47,618 bases of DNA. It comes from Clostridia bacterium. GTDB taxonomy: Bacteria > Bacillota > Clostridia > Oscillospirales > CAG-272. The translations under genes were made by a program, and so were the position numbers. The stretch lies in contig JAFTCN010000047.1 in the NCBI GenBank assembly GCA_017454675.1, forward strand, positions 1 to 47,618. Direction: 5' to 3'. Positions 1 to 7,966 of the stretch are shown piece by piece; positions within the stretch are counted from its first letter, which is position 1; every line of letters starts with the position of its first letter. The notes under the pieces were generated by a model. That model was not told where the DNA came from and did not search any database. It saw only the letters and a list, made by a program, of their open reading frames with translations.

Positions 1-58
1 TCGAACCCGCCACCTCGACCTTGGCAAGGTCGCGCTCTACCAAATGAGCTAAATCCGC
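1..58 (-). tRNA. tRNA-Gly (GCC), 3' end cut by window edge
   Basis: Read on the minus strand the segment starts with acceptor strand GCGGATT, then a D arm (GCTC/GAGC) and an anticodon stem CGACC/GGTCG closing loop TTGCCAA, so the anticodon is GCC (glycine). The T arm begins with GCGGG-TTCGA and the rest lies outside the window. It is the last visible member of a four-tRNA cluster transcribed leftward. Confidence 0.95.
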
Positions 59-63
59 AAGTA

Positions 64-139
64 TGGTGCCTCCGGTCGGAATTGAACCAACGACACAGGA
101 ATTTTCAGTCCCCTGCTCTACCAACTGAGCTACAGAGGC
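64..139 (-). tRNA. tRNA-Phe (GAA)
   Basis: The minus strand folds into a full cloverleaf: acceptor GCCTCTG pairs with CGGAGGC, the anticodon stem GGGGA/TTCCT closes loop CTGAAAA (anticodon GAA), and the T stem is GTTGG/CCGAC. The 3' CCA is encoded (TGG on the plus strand at 64-66). Confidence 0.97.
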
Positions 140-165
140 GTAGACTGAAGCCTGGAGCTGTTTAA

Positions 166-242
166 TGGCGACCCGGACGGGGCTCGAACCCGTGACCTCC
201 AGCGTGACAGGCTGGCGCTCTAACCAACTGAGCTACCGGGCC
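166..242 (-). tRNA. tRNA-Asp (GTC)
   Basis: The minus strand gives acceptor GGCCCGG pairing with CCGGGTC, and an anticodon stem CCAGC/GCTGG around loop CTGTCAC, so the anticodon is GTC (aspartate). The 3' CCA is encoded. It lies between tRNA-Val and tRNA-Phe in the same leftward cluster. Confidence 0.97.
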
Positions 243-249
243 GGATCGG

Positions 250-322
250 TGGGAACAACAGGGCTCGAACCTGTGACCCCATGCTTGTAAGGCATGTGCT
301 CTCCCAGCTGAGCTATGCTCCC
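250..322 (-). tRNA. tRNA-Val (TAC), CCA not encoded
   Basis: The minus strand gives acceptor GGGAGCA pairing with TGTTCCC, and an anticodon stem CATGC/GCATG around loop CTTACAA, so the anticodon is TAC (valine). The T stem is ACAGG/CCTGT. The bases after the discriminator A are CCG, so unlike its Phe and Asp neighbours this gene does not encode the 3' CCA and would need CCA-adding enzyme. It is the promoter-proximal member of the cluster. Confidence 0.96.
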
Positions 323-354
323 GAAAAAGCGGCTTCCAGCCGGCGACGAGCAAT

Positions 355-383
355 ATTATACCACTGTTTTTCTCTGTTGTCAA
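355..383 (-). promoter_or_regulatory. Sigma-A promoter of the tRNA cluster
   Basis: On the minus strand TTGACA (378-383) is followed by exactly 17 bases and TATAAT (355-360). This is a perfect housekeeping consensus about 30 bases upstream of tRNA-Val. It diverges from the promoter at 442-470. Confidence 0.9.
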
Positions 384-441
384 CACATTTTTGCCCGATT
401 TGACAAAAAATTCGAAGAAATCGGCGAAAAGCCGAAAAGTG

Positions 442-470
442 TTGCATTGACGGGAGATTTGCTTTATAAT
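442..470 (+). promoter_or_regulatory. Sigma-A promoter of the metallophosphoesterase gene
   Basis: TTGCAT (442-447), a 17-base spacer and TATAAT (465-470) lie about 50 bases upstream of the ATG at 521. The start also has an AAGGAA ribosome binding site just before it. Confidence 0.75.
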
Positions 471-520
471 ATTCCTAAAGAGTTGGGCGTCGCAAAGCGA
501 CGCAGATGGAAGGAACATAA

Positions 521-1474
521 ATGAAACCGATACTGAAATTCAGCCCCGAAGGGCGCTTCCGCATACTTATGGTCTCCGACATACAGGAACCGCCCTGCCC
601 CGACCCCAGGGCCCTGCGCTGCTACAGGGCGCTCGTCGATCACACGAGACCCGACCTGATAATATGGGGAGGAGACAACTGCGACGGCCGCAAGCTCAAG
701 ACTGAGCCCGAACTTCGCGAATACCTCGAGGTCTTTACCGCTCCGGCCGAGGAAGCCGGGATCCCGTGGATGCACATATTCGGAAATCACGACTATGACG
801 TCGATCTGCCCGTTAAGCGCCAGCACGAGCTGTACACAGCATACCCTCACAACATCTCGGGTACGTCGCCCGATGGCGTGCCCGGCGTTTCGAACTACAT
901 GGTCCCTGTATACAGGGACGACGGCAGAGCGGGCTACGCCGTATACGCCTTCGACACGATGTACAAGAACCCCGTGATAGAAGGGGTCCCGGGCGAGAAG
1001 ATACTGCTGCCCGAGCTTGCCCCTCCGGCGCGGAAATGGGACTTCCTTCGCTTCGAACAGCTGATGTGGTACTGGAACACGTCGCTGCGGCTCGAGAAGG
1101 AGAACGGCGGCAGGGTGCGCGCCGCGGCGGTCATGCACGTTCCGCTCTACGAGTTCATCAGGGCCGTCGGCAACCCGGAGGAGACCGGACTGCGCGGAGA
1201 CGCCGACCAGAAGATCCAGTCAGGCATGCTCAACTCCGGCTGCTTCGCCGCAATGCTCCAGCGCGGCGACATCGAATGCATCGCGGCGGGACATCTTCAC
1301 GAGGACACCTTTGACGCAGAATATGCGGGCATCAAACTGTGTTTCGACGGCTGCGCGGGATTTACACCGTCGTCGAAGCCCGGCCGCAGGGGAGGCCGCG
1401 TTTTCGACATAACGGCCGACGGCGGATTCTCGACGGAATTCATAAAATACAGCGACATAACGGACATCGACTGA
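521..1474 (+). CDS. Calcineurin-like metallophosphoesterase, 317 aa
   Basis: This is a predicted two-metal phosphoesterase (Metallophos superfamily), substrate unknown. The conserved blocks are in order: block I around D20 (MVSDIQ; the usual second-residue His is Gln22), block II GGDNCD at 50-55, block III GNHD at 88-91, a later His at 206 (VMHVPLYE) and block V AGHLHE at 256-261. It has no signal peptide, so it is probably cytoplasmic. The length fits small family members. It stands alone between its own promoter and a strong terminator, and opposes the tRNA cluster. ATG 521 is chosen for the AAGGAA site a few bases upstream. It serves here as the active reference for the degenerate relative at 34775-36394. 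Confidence 0.88.
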   Translation: MKPILKFSPEGRFRILMVSDIQEPPCPDPRALRCYRALVDHTRPDLIIWGGDNCDGRKLKTEPELREYLEVFTAPAEEAGIPWMHIFGNHDYDVDLPVKRQHELYTAYPHNISGTSPDGVPGVSNYMVPVYRDDGRAGYAVYAFDTMYKNPVIEGVPGEKILLPELAPPARKWDFLRFEQLMWYWNTSLRLEKENGGRVRAAAVMHVPLYEFIRAVGNPEETGLRGDADQKIQSGMLNSGCFAAMLQRGDIECIAAGHLHEDTFDAEYAGIKLCFDGCAGFTPSSKPGRRGGRVFDITADGGFSTEFIKYSDITDID

Positions 1475-1487
1475 CCGTCTCGCGGCA

Positions 1488-1530
1488 AAGGCCGCGCCTC
1501 GTCCCATGAGGGACGGGCACGGCCTTTTTA
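1488..1530 (+). terminator. Intrinsic terminator after the phosphoesterase gene
   Basis: AAGGCCG (1488-1494) pairs with CGGCCTT (1520-1526) and an inner stem CGTCCC/GGGACG closes an ATGA loop. The stem runs straight into TTTTT. It lies between convergent genes. The minus-strand read ends in only three T residues, so activity in that direction is doubtful. Confidence 0.85.
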
Positions 1531-1551
1531 TTGCGTTCTAAAGAGCTTCCG

Positions 1552-3054
1552 TCAGGTCGACGCGTTGGTGATCGTAGCTATTGCATCGTCGAGTGCCGCC
1601 GTCCACTTGGAGCCGTAGGTTTTGAGCATGCGGTTCAGGACGTCGGTATTGCCCGTGATGTCGTTCCTCCACAGTCTGACGGGCCCGCTGCTGTCTCCGC
1701 CCATCTGGTCGAACATCGTGCGGCCGAAGTCAAAGACGACGCCCCTGCGGATTATGTCGAACATCTGGCCGTCGGCCGCGCCCTGGCTGTACTTGTACTT
1801 GAACGCGGTGTCGAAGACCGTCGGAGTCACCTCCTCGTAGCTCGTCCTGGCGGTCAGCTCGAGGACCGCGCCGCTCATATCGGGATCGTTCGCGTCGAGC
1901 GGGATGCAGTACATCGAGTGCGGGAAGCCGACCGCGGTGTAATAGTTCTCCTGGTCCGAGTTGTACTTGGGTGCACAGAGGATCCCGTAGCTGAAATCGG
2001 CCTGGCTCATCCTGGCCTGAAGTCTGCTGCCGTTGATTACGTAGAGCAGCGATTTACCGGTCGAGAGCGCCGCGAGGTCGTCGCCGGAGTTCGAGTAGTA
2101 GCCGTCGGACTCATTGCCGCTCCAGAACACCTTGCGGAGCTTCTCGCGGATATCGGACGAGATGTCGCCGCCTATGTCGTCCGAAACGACTGCCCGCCCG
2201 TCGGAGTCGATCTCGACGTAGTTGAGGCCGGCGCCCAGATAAAAGATGTCGAGCTGGGGATGGCTGATGAGATAGAGCCCGTAGGTGTTGTTGATGTCGC
2301 GGGGAGTCGCGCCGCCGCTGGCGTCGGTGTATACGTTCGAGATGATCTCGAGCATGTAGTCGAAGGTCCAGTTGCCGGCCAGCGCCTTTTCCTGGACCCC
2401 GGAGATGCCCCTGTCCTTCGCAAGGTCGTTGTTGATGCTCATGAACATCATCTCATAGAGCAGGCTCGTCGCGATATCGCCCGACGAGAAGTAGAGCTTC
2501 CCGCCGATCGTGTTCAGTTTCACAAGGCTCTCCGGCCACCAGGTCTGTTCGAAATCGAGGTATTCGTTGTCAAGCAGATTCAGGAGCGACCCCTGCATCA
2601 TGAGCAGCGACGCCGATCTCGAGTAGCAGGCGAGCGCGTCATAGGCGTGCGCGCCCGACTTTATGTTGTTGCCGGCGGTCTGGCAGAACGTGGTGAAAGT
2701 GGAGGAGTTTCCGGGCTCCTCGATGAACTCGAGCTCGACACCGAGCTTGTCGGATACTATCGAGTTTCGCCGGAAGAGCGACGTCTTGATCATGTCGCCG
2801 TCGGAATCGTCCCCGTAGTATTCGGAGATGCCCTGCTTCCACACGAGGTAGGTGAAGGTCCTGCCTCCGTAGTTGATCCCGGCAAAGGGATCTTCCTCTG
2901 TCGTCTCGTCAGGAGTCTGCGCGCTCGTAGAGGCGGCAGCTTCGGGATCTGTTTTCACGTCCTCTCCGCCTTTGTCCGCGCAGGCCGCGAAGAGTCCTCC
3001 GGTAAGCAGCACCGCCATGACGGCGGCAAGCAGTTTGAGAAGTCCGTTCTTCAT
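1552..3054 (-). CDS. Extracellular solute-binding lipoprotein, 500 aa
   Basis: This is a secreted lipoprotein resembling the ligand-binding subunit of carbohydrate ABC importers (family 1-like), as seen in many Clostridia. The N-terminus has a Lys start, a hydrophobic stretch and a lipobox-like LFAAC with Cys25, followed by a Thr/Glu-rich linker to about residue 58. The mature part carries motifs shared with the paralogue at 10053-11549, including PWWP, SGDI and a C-terminal VFDxxxKxKY block. No permease or ATPase gene is adjacent, so the ligand and partner are unknown. ATG 3054 has AAAGGA upstream. No good promoter is visible in 3055-3148, so it may be read through from the gene at 3149-5464. 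Confidence 0.8.
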   Translation of the reverse strand: MKNGLLKLLAAVMAVLLTGGLFAACADKGGEDVKTDPEAAASTSAQTPDETTEEDPFAGINYGGRTFTYLVWKQGISEYYGDDSDGDMIKTSLFRRNSIVSDKLGVELEFIEEPGNSSTFTTFCQTAGNNIKSGAHAYDALACYSRSASLLMMQGSLLNLLDNEYLDFEQTWWPESLVKLNTIGGKLYFSSGDIATSLLYEMMFMSINNDLAKDRGISGVQEKALAGNWTFDYMLEIISNVYTDASGGATPRDINNTYGLYLISHPQLDIFYLGAGLNYVEIDSDGRAVVSDDIGGDISSDIREKLRKVFWSGNESDGYYSNSGDDLAALSTGKSLLYVINGSRLQARMSQADFSYGILCAPKYNSDQENYYTAVGFPHSMYCIPLDANDPDMSGAVLELTARTSYEEVTPTVFDTAFKYKYSQGAADGQMFDIIRRGVVFDFGRTMFDQMGGDSSGPVRLWRNDITGNTDVLNRMLKTYGSKWTAALDDAIATITNAST

Positions 3055-3148
3055 TCTGACATTCCTTTCTTGCTGTGGATCGCTTTCGATATCCTGTTAA
3101 ATTATGTCCGTCAGGGGCGGCGGACGGCGGGATGATGCCGTAACGGGA

Positions 3149-5464
3149 TCAGTCTGAATTGACGGTGTAGCCGAAATATGTCCTGGCGGCGGAAGAGTAG
3201 TTGCAGAGCGCCCGGCAGAGGTCGTCTATCGGGTCCTCCGTGCCGTTCCCGAGCATGTAGGAGCAGTACTCGGTCACGCTGTAGCTGAAGGCGTTGTCGT
3301 ATTTCACGGTGTCTCCGGATGTCTCGGCAAGCCTGAAGTAGTAGGTGTCGGCGAATTTCTTGGCAGTGATACCGCCAAGAGAGAAGCTGCCGTCGGCGGA
3401 CGGCTCGAGGACAGTCGTGCAGTGCGAAAGCGTCATGAGCTCCGAGAGCTGCCTGCCGCTGCTCTGAGCCTCAGCCTTGAGCGCCCTGTATTCGGAATCG
3501 GTGAAGACGAGCAGCTTCAGGCCGTCCGTCCTTCCGTCGACCCTGAGCCTGACGGTCACTGTATCCTGCAGCACGAGCAGCACGCCTTTGATATGTGCCG
3601 AGGTCTCGGAAGCCAGCACTGGAGCCGGGAGCGCGCCGCTCACGGTGTCGGGGTTGACCGATATCTGCTGCGCGACGGCCGGCAGCACCCTGTTGGCGAG
3701 CCGGTCGGGCGAGTATCCGAAATACAGCTGCGCCGCCGCGGAGTAGTTGAGCATCGACGCGAGCATCGAGTCGAGGCTCTGGTTTTTACCGTAGACCGTA
3801 CCGACGTACTCGACAGCCGAGTACGACATCTCTCCGCTCTTCAGCGTGTATGTCCTGCCGCCGGAAACGGCCGATATCTCGACTCTGGACGACACTCTGT
3901 CGCCCATGAATTTGGCGGGGATGCCGTCGGTGGTGAACTGGAGGGTCCCGTTTTCGACCGAATCGGCCGTATATACCCTGTCGCTGCCGGCGAGGTTGCC
4001 GCAGTAGAGTTTGTACGACGCGCCGCCGCCCAGCGCCGGAATGTCCGCGGACGCCTTGAACCTCAGCGCCACGTTGTTGCCGATGACAAGGCTGGCGGAG
4101 GTGACGGAGATCTCTCTGTCGCAGGTGTATACCGTCCTGCCGTTCTCGGTCCCGGCGGTGACGAACGGGTCTGCCGCAACGCAGGACACGGCGGCGTCGG
4201 CTATGACTTTTCCGCCTCTGACCTCGAGCAGTCCGTCTTTACCGAGCGTGATGCTGCGGCTGCCGGCGTCGAGCGTCGTGCCGGAGGGCAGCGTGTGGGC
4301 GGCGTCGACGGAGCAGTCGGCGTACAGCCTGACCGTCGAGACCGACGGCAGGTTGTCGAGCGCCTCGTCGAGGCTCTTATGCCACTGCTGCGACAGACGT
4401 TTGCCCGAAGCGTCGGTGACCTCGATAGAGACTGCCGGAAGGTCGCCGGTGCGCTCGGCGTAGGTGAGCGAGATCCAGCCGTCGTAGTCGACGCCCTCGA
4501 TCGTCACGAAGATGCGTCCGAAGCCCGACGAGATCTCGGTCACGTTGACGGTATAGCGGTAAGGAAGTATGTAAAGGGTCTCGTACGACGTTGAGGCGCC
4601 CGCCCGTATGCGGAGACCGCCGCTGTAGGTCACGGCGTACTCGCCGGGCGTGAGCGTAGACGGGGCGGCCGGAGGAGTGTCGGGAGCCGCCGCGCCGGGA
4701 TCGTCCGGGGTGCCGGGGTCTGACGGGGCGTCGGGATTGACGGCCGCGGTAAGCTTTGTGTCCTCGAACCAGATCATGCCCTCGAAGGTGAAGACAGACG
4801 GACGTCCGTAGAAGGCGTTGAACTCGTCGATCGTGCAGCGTATACCGGTACCGATCGGGTAGCTGACCCCGCCGAACCTCGTGCTGAAGTTGTCGGTGAA
4901 ATATACGTAGTTGCCGATAACGGCGTGTATGAGCATCGCGTGACCGTAGATCTTTCCCGTCGACGTCATGGTGCTCTCGTATCCGACGAGGATGTTCGTC
5001 GCGACGGAACATGAAGCCGAGATGGCCTTGAGCGCGGTGAGTATGCTGTATTTGGTCGCGGGATATGCGTGTATCTTTCTGCCGCCGGTCGAGTAACTCA
5101 GATCCTTGTAGTTGTCGAACTCGTCCTTGCCGTTTCCTCCGACGTAGCCTGAGTTGACTCCGTTCATTATCAGCTGGATATGGACGTAGTGCGCGCACTT
5201 TCCGGCGAAGGAGTTGCCGGCGTAGTGATAGTGCGACTTGTCGAAGGCAAGGGCGCGGTTGTAGATCGTCGAGACCTGATTCATCATCGATGCGTCGGTC
5301 GGAACGGTCACGGACGCCGCGGAGACGATCCCCGCCGGCACCGACATCAGCACCGGCGCGAGCACTGTCAGCGACAGAAGGAACGCGGCTGCGCGAAGCC
5401 TTATTCTGTTGCGGCGGGCGATGCGCCCGCGGACGGGTCCCGGACCCGAGATCATATTCTCCAC
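3149..5464 (-). CDS. Large exported protein: cysteine-peptidase-like domain, SH3 domain, duplicated C-terminal modules
   Basis: The 771-aa protein has an Arg-rich start and a hydrophobic export segment (about 24-50). An N-terminal domain (about 55-235) has C90 (GKCAHYVH), H175 (YGHAML) and D191/N192, in the order expected of a CHAP/NlpC-like peptidase or amidase. A Pro/Asp-rich linker (241-272) leads to a bacterial SH3-like domain (about 276-338), suggesting cell-wall binding. Residues 360-430 look like a beta-rich spacer. The C-terminus holds two related modules, each ending in an NYS(A/S)AAxxYFGY motif (about 572-584 and 755-766). The start is GTG 5464: GAGGTGAG lies 8 bases upstream, while the ATG three codons later is badly spaced. 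It has its own promoter at 5665-5693. The peptidase assignment is inference from motif order. Confidence 0.7.
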   Translation of the reverse strand: MENMISGPGPVRGRIARRNRIRLRAAAFLLSLTVLAPVLMSVPAGIVSAASVTVPTDASMMNQVSTIYNRALAFDKSHYHYAGNSFAGKCAHYVHIQLIMNGVNSGYVGGNGKDEFDNYKDLSYSTGGRKIHAYPATKYSILTALKAISASCSVATNILVGYESTMTSTGKIYGHAMLIHAVIGNYVYFTDNFSTRFGGVSYPIGTGIRCTIDEFNAFYGRPSVFTFEGMIWFEDTKLTAAVNPDAPSDPGTPDDPGAAAPDTPPAAPSTLTPGEYAVTYSGGLRIRAGASTSYETLYILPYRYTVNVTEISSGFGRIFVTIEGVDYDGWISLTYAERTGDLPAVSIEVTDASGKRLSQQWHKSLDEALDNLPSVSTVRLYADCSVDAAHTLPSGTTLDAGSRSITLGKDGLLEVRGGKVIADAAVSCVAADPFVTAGTENGRTVYTCDREISVTSASLVIGNNVALRFKASADIPALGGGASYKLYCGNLAGSDRVYTADSVENGTLQFTTDGIPAKFMGDRVSSRVEISAVSGGRTYTLKSGEMSYSAVEYVGTVYGKNQSLDSMLASMLNYSAAAQLYFGYSPDRLANRVLPAVAQQISVNPDTVSGALPAPVLASETSAHIKGVLLVLQDTVTVRLRVDGRTDGLKLLVFTDSEYRALKAEAQSSGRQLSELMTLSHCTTVLEPSADGSFSLGGITAKKFADTYYFRLAETSGDTVKYDNAFSYSVTEYCSYMLGNGTEDPIDDLCRALCNYSSAARTYFGYTVNSD

Positions 5465-5664
5465 TTTACCGTCTCACCTCTGCAGTGCTTTCTTCAGTCC
5501 GGTTCATTTCCGTTCCGGGCTCTTATGTTCTGTCCTGTTGCGATCATCGCATCCGCCCGGGGGCGGCCGCGGAAACATCCGGCCGGCATGACAGCGGACG
5601 GGAGACGCGAAAGATCAGATTCATAATACTACATTATCTCCCATTTTACACGGTATACACAGTT

Positions 5665-5693
5665 ATTTTACTATTCTCCGCTCTATTTGTCAA
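5665..5693 (-). promoter_or_regulatory. Sigma-A promoter of the exported peptidase-like gene
   Basis: On the minus strand TTGACA (5688-5693), a 17-base spacer and TAAAAT (5665-5670). It drives the gene starting at 5464 after a leader of about 190 bases. Confidence 0.8.
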
Positions 5694-5795
5694 TATTTTT
5701 TTGTCCGAAAAGCCCGGATGCGCCAGGAGAAAAGGCACCGGAGCGCCGCGGATCCCCGGAACCTCCGCGACCCGCGCCCAGGAAGAAAAATACAG

Positions 5796-5824
5796 TTGAA
5801 AAAATCAGCGGAATATGATATAAT
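5796..5824 (+). promoter_or_regulatory. Sigma-A promoter of the metallo-beta-lactamase-fold lipoprotein
   Basis: TTGAAA (5796-5801), a 17-base spacer and TATAAT (5819-5824). The ATG follows at 5946, preceded by AAAGG. Confidence 0.82.
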
Positions 5825-5945
5825 ACATTTTACAGGTATAACTATACTTTGCCGGCCGGCCCGGTTCTCCGGGAAGCTCGCGGATACCGCGCGGCGTAAA
5901 ACGGGGCCGTCCGTCCGGCGTAACACTATCTGAAAGGCAGAAAAA

Positions 5946-7832
5946 ATGAACGCTAAGAAAACACTGGCTCTGCTTCTGGCCCTCCTCATGATCGCCGCGG
6001 CGATCCTTCCCGGCTGCAAGGAGCCCGGTACTTCCGACGGCACCACCGCCGTTGATACAGAGGCGCCCGATGTCACCTCGGAGACCGCTCCCGCCGCCGA
6101 CCTGTTCAAGCTCGTCGAGGCCGGAAAATCCGAGATAAACATCGTAAGGCCGGACAGCCATACTAACTCCGACGCAGACGTCAAGGCTGCCATGAGCATC
6201 CGCTCCAACCTTGTCAAGCTCGCGACGGCCAAGAACCCCGGCATCACGACAGACTGGACCAAGGACGGCAAGCATGACAGCAGTACCGTCGAGATCCTGG
6301 TCGGCGATGTCAGCTACGACGAGACCGCCGCCGTGAAGAAGGACCTCGGATACGGCGACTACTGCATCAAGGTGGTAGGCAACAAGATCGTCGTGCTCGG
6401 CTTCACCGACAACTCGATGAACTACGCGGCCACCGTATTCAACTCCATGGTCAACCAGGCGGCCGTTAAAGAGGAAGACGGCGAGCTCTACAATGTCTTC
6501 CTGAAAGCAGAAGACCTGAACAAATCGGGCACCCGCAACGAGGTCATCTCGAAGATCCCGGTCTATGACGGCGGAAACTTTGGCGCGTACTATCTGGCCG
6601 GCGACGAGACCGACGAGGTCATCATAAAGAACACCACGGTCGACGAATTCAGGAAGTACCAGGAAAAACTGAAGGCCGGCGGCTACACCGAATACACCAC
6701 CAACGAGATCACCGGCAACTACTTCGGCACATATTACAACAGCGAATTCACGATCAACGCCGGATTCTACGCCTATGAATCCTCGGTGAGGATCCTGGTC
6801 GAGCCCTTCGAGCCCGAGACCCTCATCGGACTCGAGAGCGACAACAAGTACAACGTCGTCACCACCTCGCAGATCACGATGATCGGACTTGAATACAAGA
6901 AGTCCGACGGCGGATACGCCTCCAACGGCCTGAGCATACTCATGAGACTCGCCGACGGCCGCTTCATCGTCGTCGACGGCGGCTTCAACAGAGCCAAGGA
7001 CATGACGATGCTCATCAACCAGATGAAAGAGCAGTCGGCCGACTATGCCGCCAAGACCGGCGGGATCAAGGTCGCGGCCTGGATCATCACCCACGCTCAC
7101 GGAGACCACCAGGGCGCCCTCGCCGGACAGAACTCCGCTCTCCGGAGCAACAAGATCACGGTAGAGCGCATGCTGGTCAACTTCATGTCGAATTCCGAGC
7201 GTGAAAAATCGATCAACTACTACCTCAGCAACAGCTCGTCGAACTGGAGCAACGGAGAAGGCGGCGGATACACCAGCGTTTACACCGCCGCAGCGACGCT
7301 CGGCGCGGATGTCGTCAACGTTCACGTCGGTCAGGTGTTCTACCTCGCCGACCTCAAGCTCGAGGTCCTCTACACGATCGAGAGCTACGGACCCGCGATC
7401 ACCAACGCGCTCAACACAACCTCGCTCATCATGAAGCTCACCTTCACCGATCCCGCGACCAAGAAGGAGACCGTCTACATGAGCACCGGCGACGCGACCG
7501 GCCCCGGGTTCCTCATCTGCCACAAGATGTACGGCAGCTATCTCAAGTCCGACATCGTCCAGGTCGCCCACCACGGATATACGACGTGGGGCACCGAAAA
7601 CGGCACGACTTCCGCCTATATCGACATGGCTCCCCCGACCCTGGCATGGCCTCAGGGCGAGATGGCATATCCGAACTATGTGAACAAGTCATACAACGCT
7701 GTCCTCTGGAACAAGAGTTCCAACCCGAACTATATTGAGACCCTTGTGGCAGGCTGGGAAAACTCGATAACGATCTTCCCGATGCCTTACACGCCGGGAT
7801 CGGCAAAGGTCACCCTCACGCACGGTTCGTAA
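5946..7832 (+). CDS. Exported lipoprotein with metallo-beta-lactamase-fold hydrolase domain, 628 aa
   Basis: The N-terminus has a signal peptide and lipobox LPGC with Cys24, then a Thr/Asp-rich linker. Residues about 114-172 form a small alpha/beta domain with the pattern 'VEILVGD ... KIVVLG ... AATVF', which resembles the N-terminal domain of alpha-glucuronidase-type exported enzymes; a similar stretch occurs at residues 153-215 of the protein at 34775-36394. The C-terminal half is a metallo-beta-lactamase fold: HAHGDH at 383-388, a later Asp in STGD (516) and HH at 542-543, giving a full di-metal ligand set. It is probably a surface hydrolase; the substrate is unknown. It has its own promoter and is followed by a very strong hairpin at 7843-7884. 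Confidence 0.8.
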   Translation: MNAKKTLALLLALLMIAAAILPGCKEPGTSDGTTAVDTEAPDVTSETAPAADLFKLVEAGKSEINIVRPDSHTNSDADVKAAMSIRSNLVKLATAKNPGITTDWTKDGKHDSSTVEILVGDVSYDETAAVKKDLGYGDYCIKVVGNKIVVLGFTDNSMNYAATVFNSMVNQAAVKEEDGELYNVFLKAEDLNKSGTRNEVISKIPVYDGGNFGAYYLAGDETDEVIIKNTTVDEFRKYQEKLKAGGYTEYTTNEITGNYFGTYYNSEFTINAGFYAYESSVRILVEPFEPETLIGLESDNKYNVVTTSQITMIGLEYKKSDGGYASNGLSILMRLADGRFIVVDGGFNRAKDMTMLINQMKEQSADYAAKTGGIKVAAWIITHAHGDHQGALAGQNSALRSNKITVERMLVNFMSNSEREKSINYYLSNSSSNWSNGEGGGYTSVYTAAATLGADVVNVHVGQVFYLADLKLEVLYTIESYGPAITNALNTTSLIMKLTFTDPATKKETVYMSTGDATGPGFLICHKMYGSYLKSDIVQVAHHGYTTWGTENGTTSAYIDMAPPTLAWPQGEMAYPNYVNKSYNAVLWNKSSNPNYIETLVAGWENSITIFPMPYTPGSAKVTLTHGS

Positions 7833-7842
7833 CAGCGTTACC

Positions 7843-7884
7843 GCGCAAGGCGGCCGCCGCGTTCTCGCGGCGGCCGCCTTGCGC
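7843..7884. repeat. Perfect 19-base-pair inverted repeat (hairpin without T tract)
   Basis: The arms 7843-7861 and 7866-7884 are perfectly complementary over 19 bases with a TTCT loop. No T tract follows on either strand, so it is not a classical intrinsic terminator. It may stabilise the 3' end of the upstream mRNA or act as a weak terminator. Confidence 0.85.
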
Positions 7885-7966
7885 CCGGCAAAGGTACGGA
7901 AGGACTGCCCGTCACCGAAATACCTGTGTCTGCCCGCGGGCAGGCACCTCCGAAAGGAACAGACCG

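Larger units (their letters stand above)
5465..5945. other. Intergenic region with divergent promoters and long leaders
   Basis: No gene is seen here. It holds a minus-strand promoter (5665-5693) and a plus-strand promoter (5796-5824) about 100 bases apart. The leftward leader is about 190 bases and contains GC-rich inverted segments around 5555-5590. The rightward leader is about 115 bases. I could not match either leader to a known riboswitch. Confidence 0.6.

Noticed and set aside
1531-3135. Long plus-strand open frame opposite the solute-binding lipoprotein gene
   Set aside because: It is an antisense shadow of a high-GC gene: no recognisable domain, no ribosome binding site, and the minus-strand lipoprotein has a signal peptide and family motifs.
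5805-7574. Long minus-strand open frame opposite the metallo-beta-lactamase lipoprotein
   Set aside because: The composition (Val/Asp/Gly rich) is typical of reverse-frame shadow, while the plus strand has a lipobox and HAHGDH motif.
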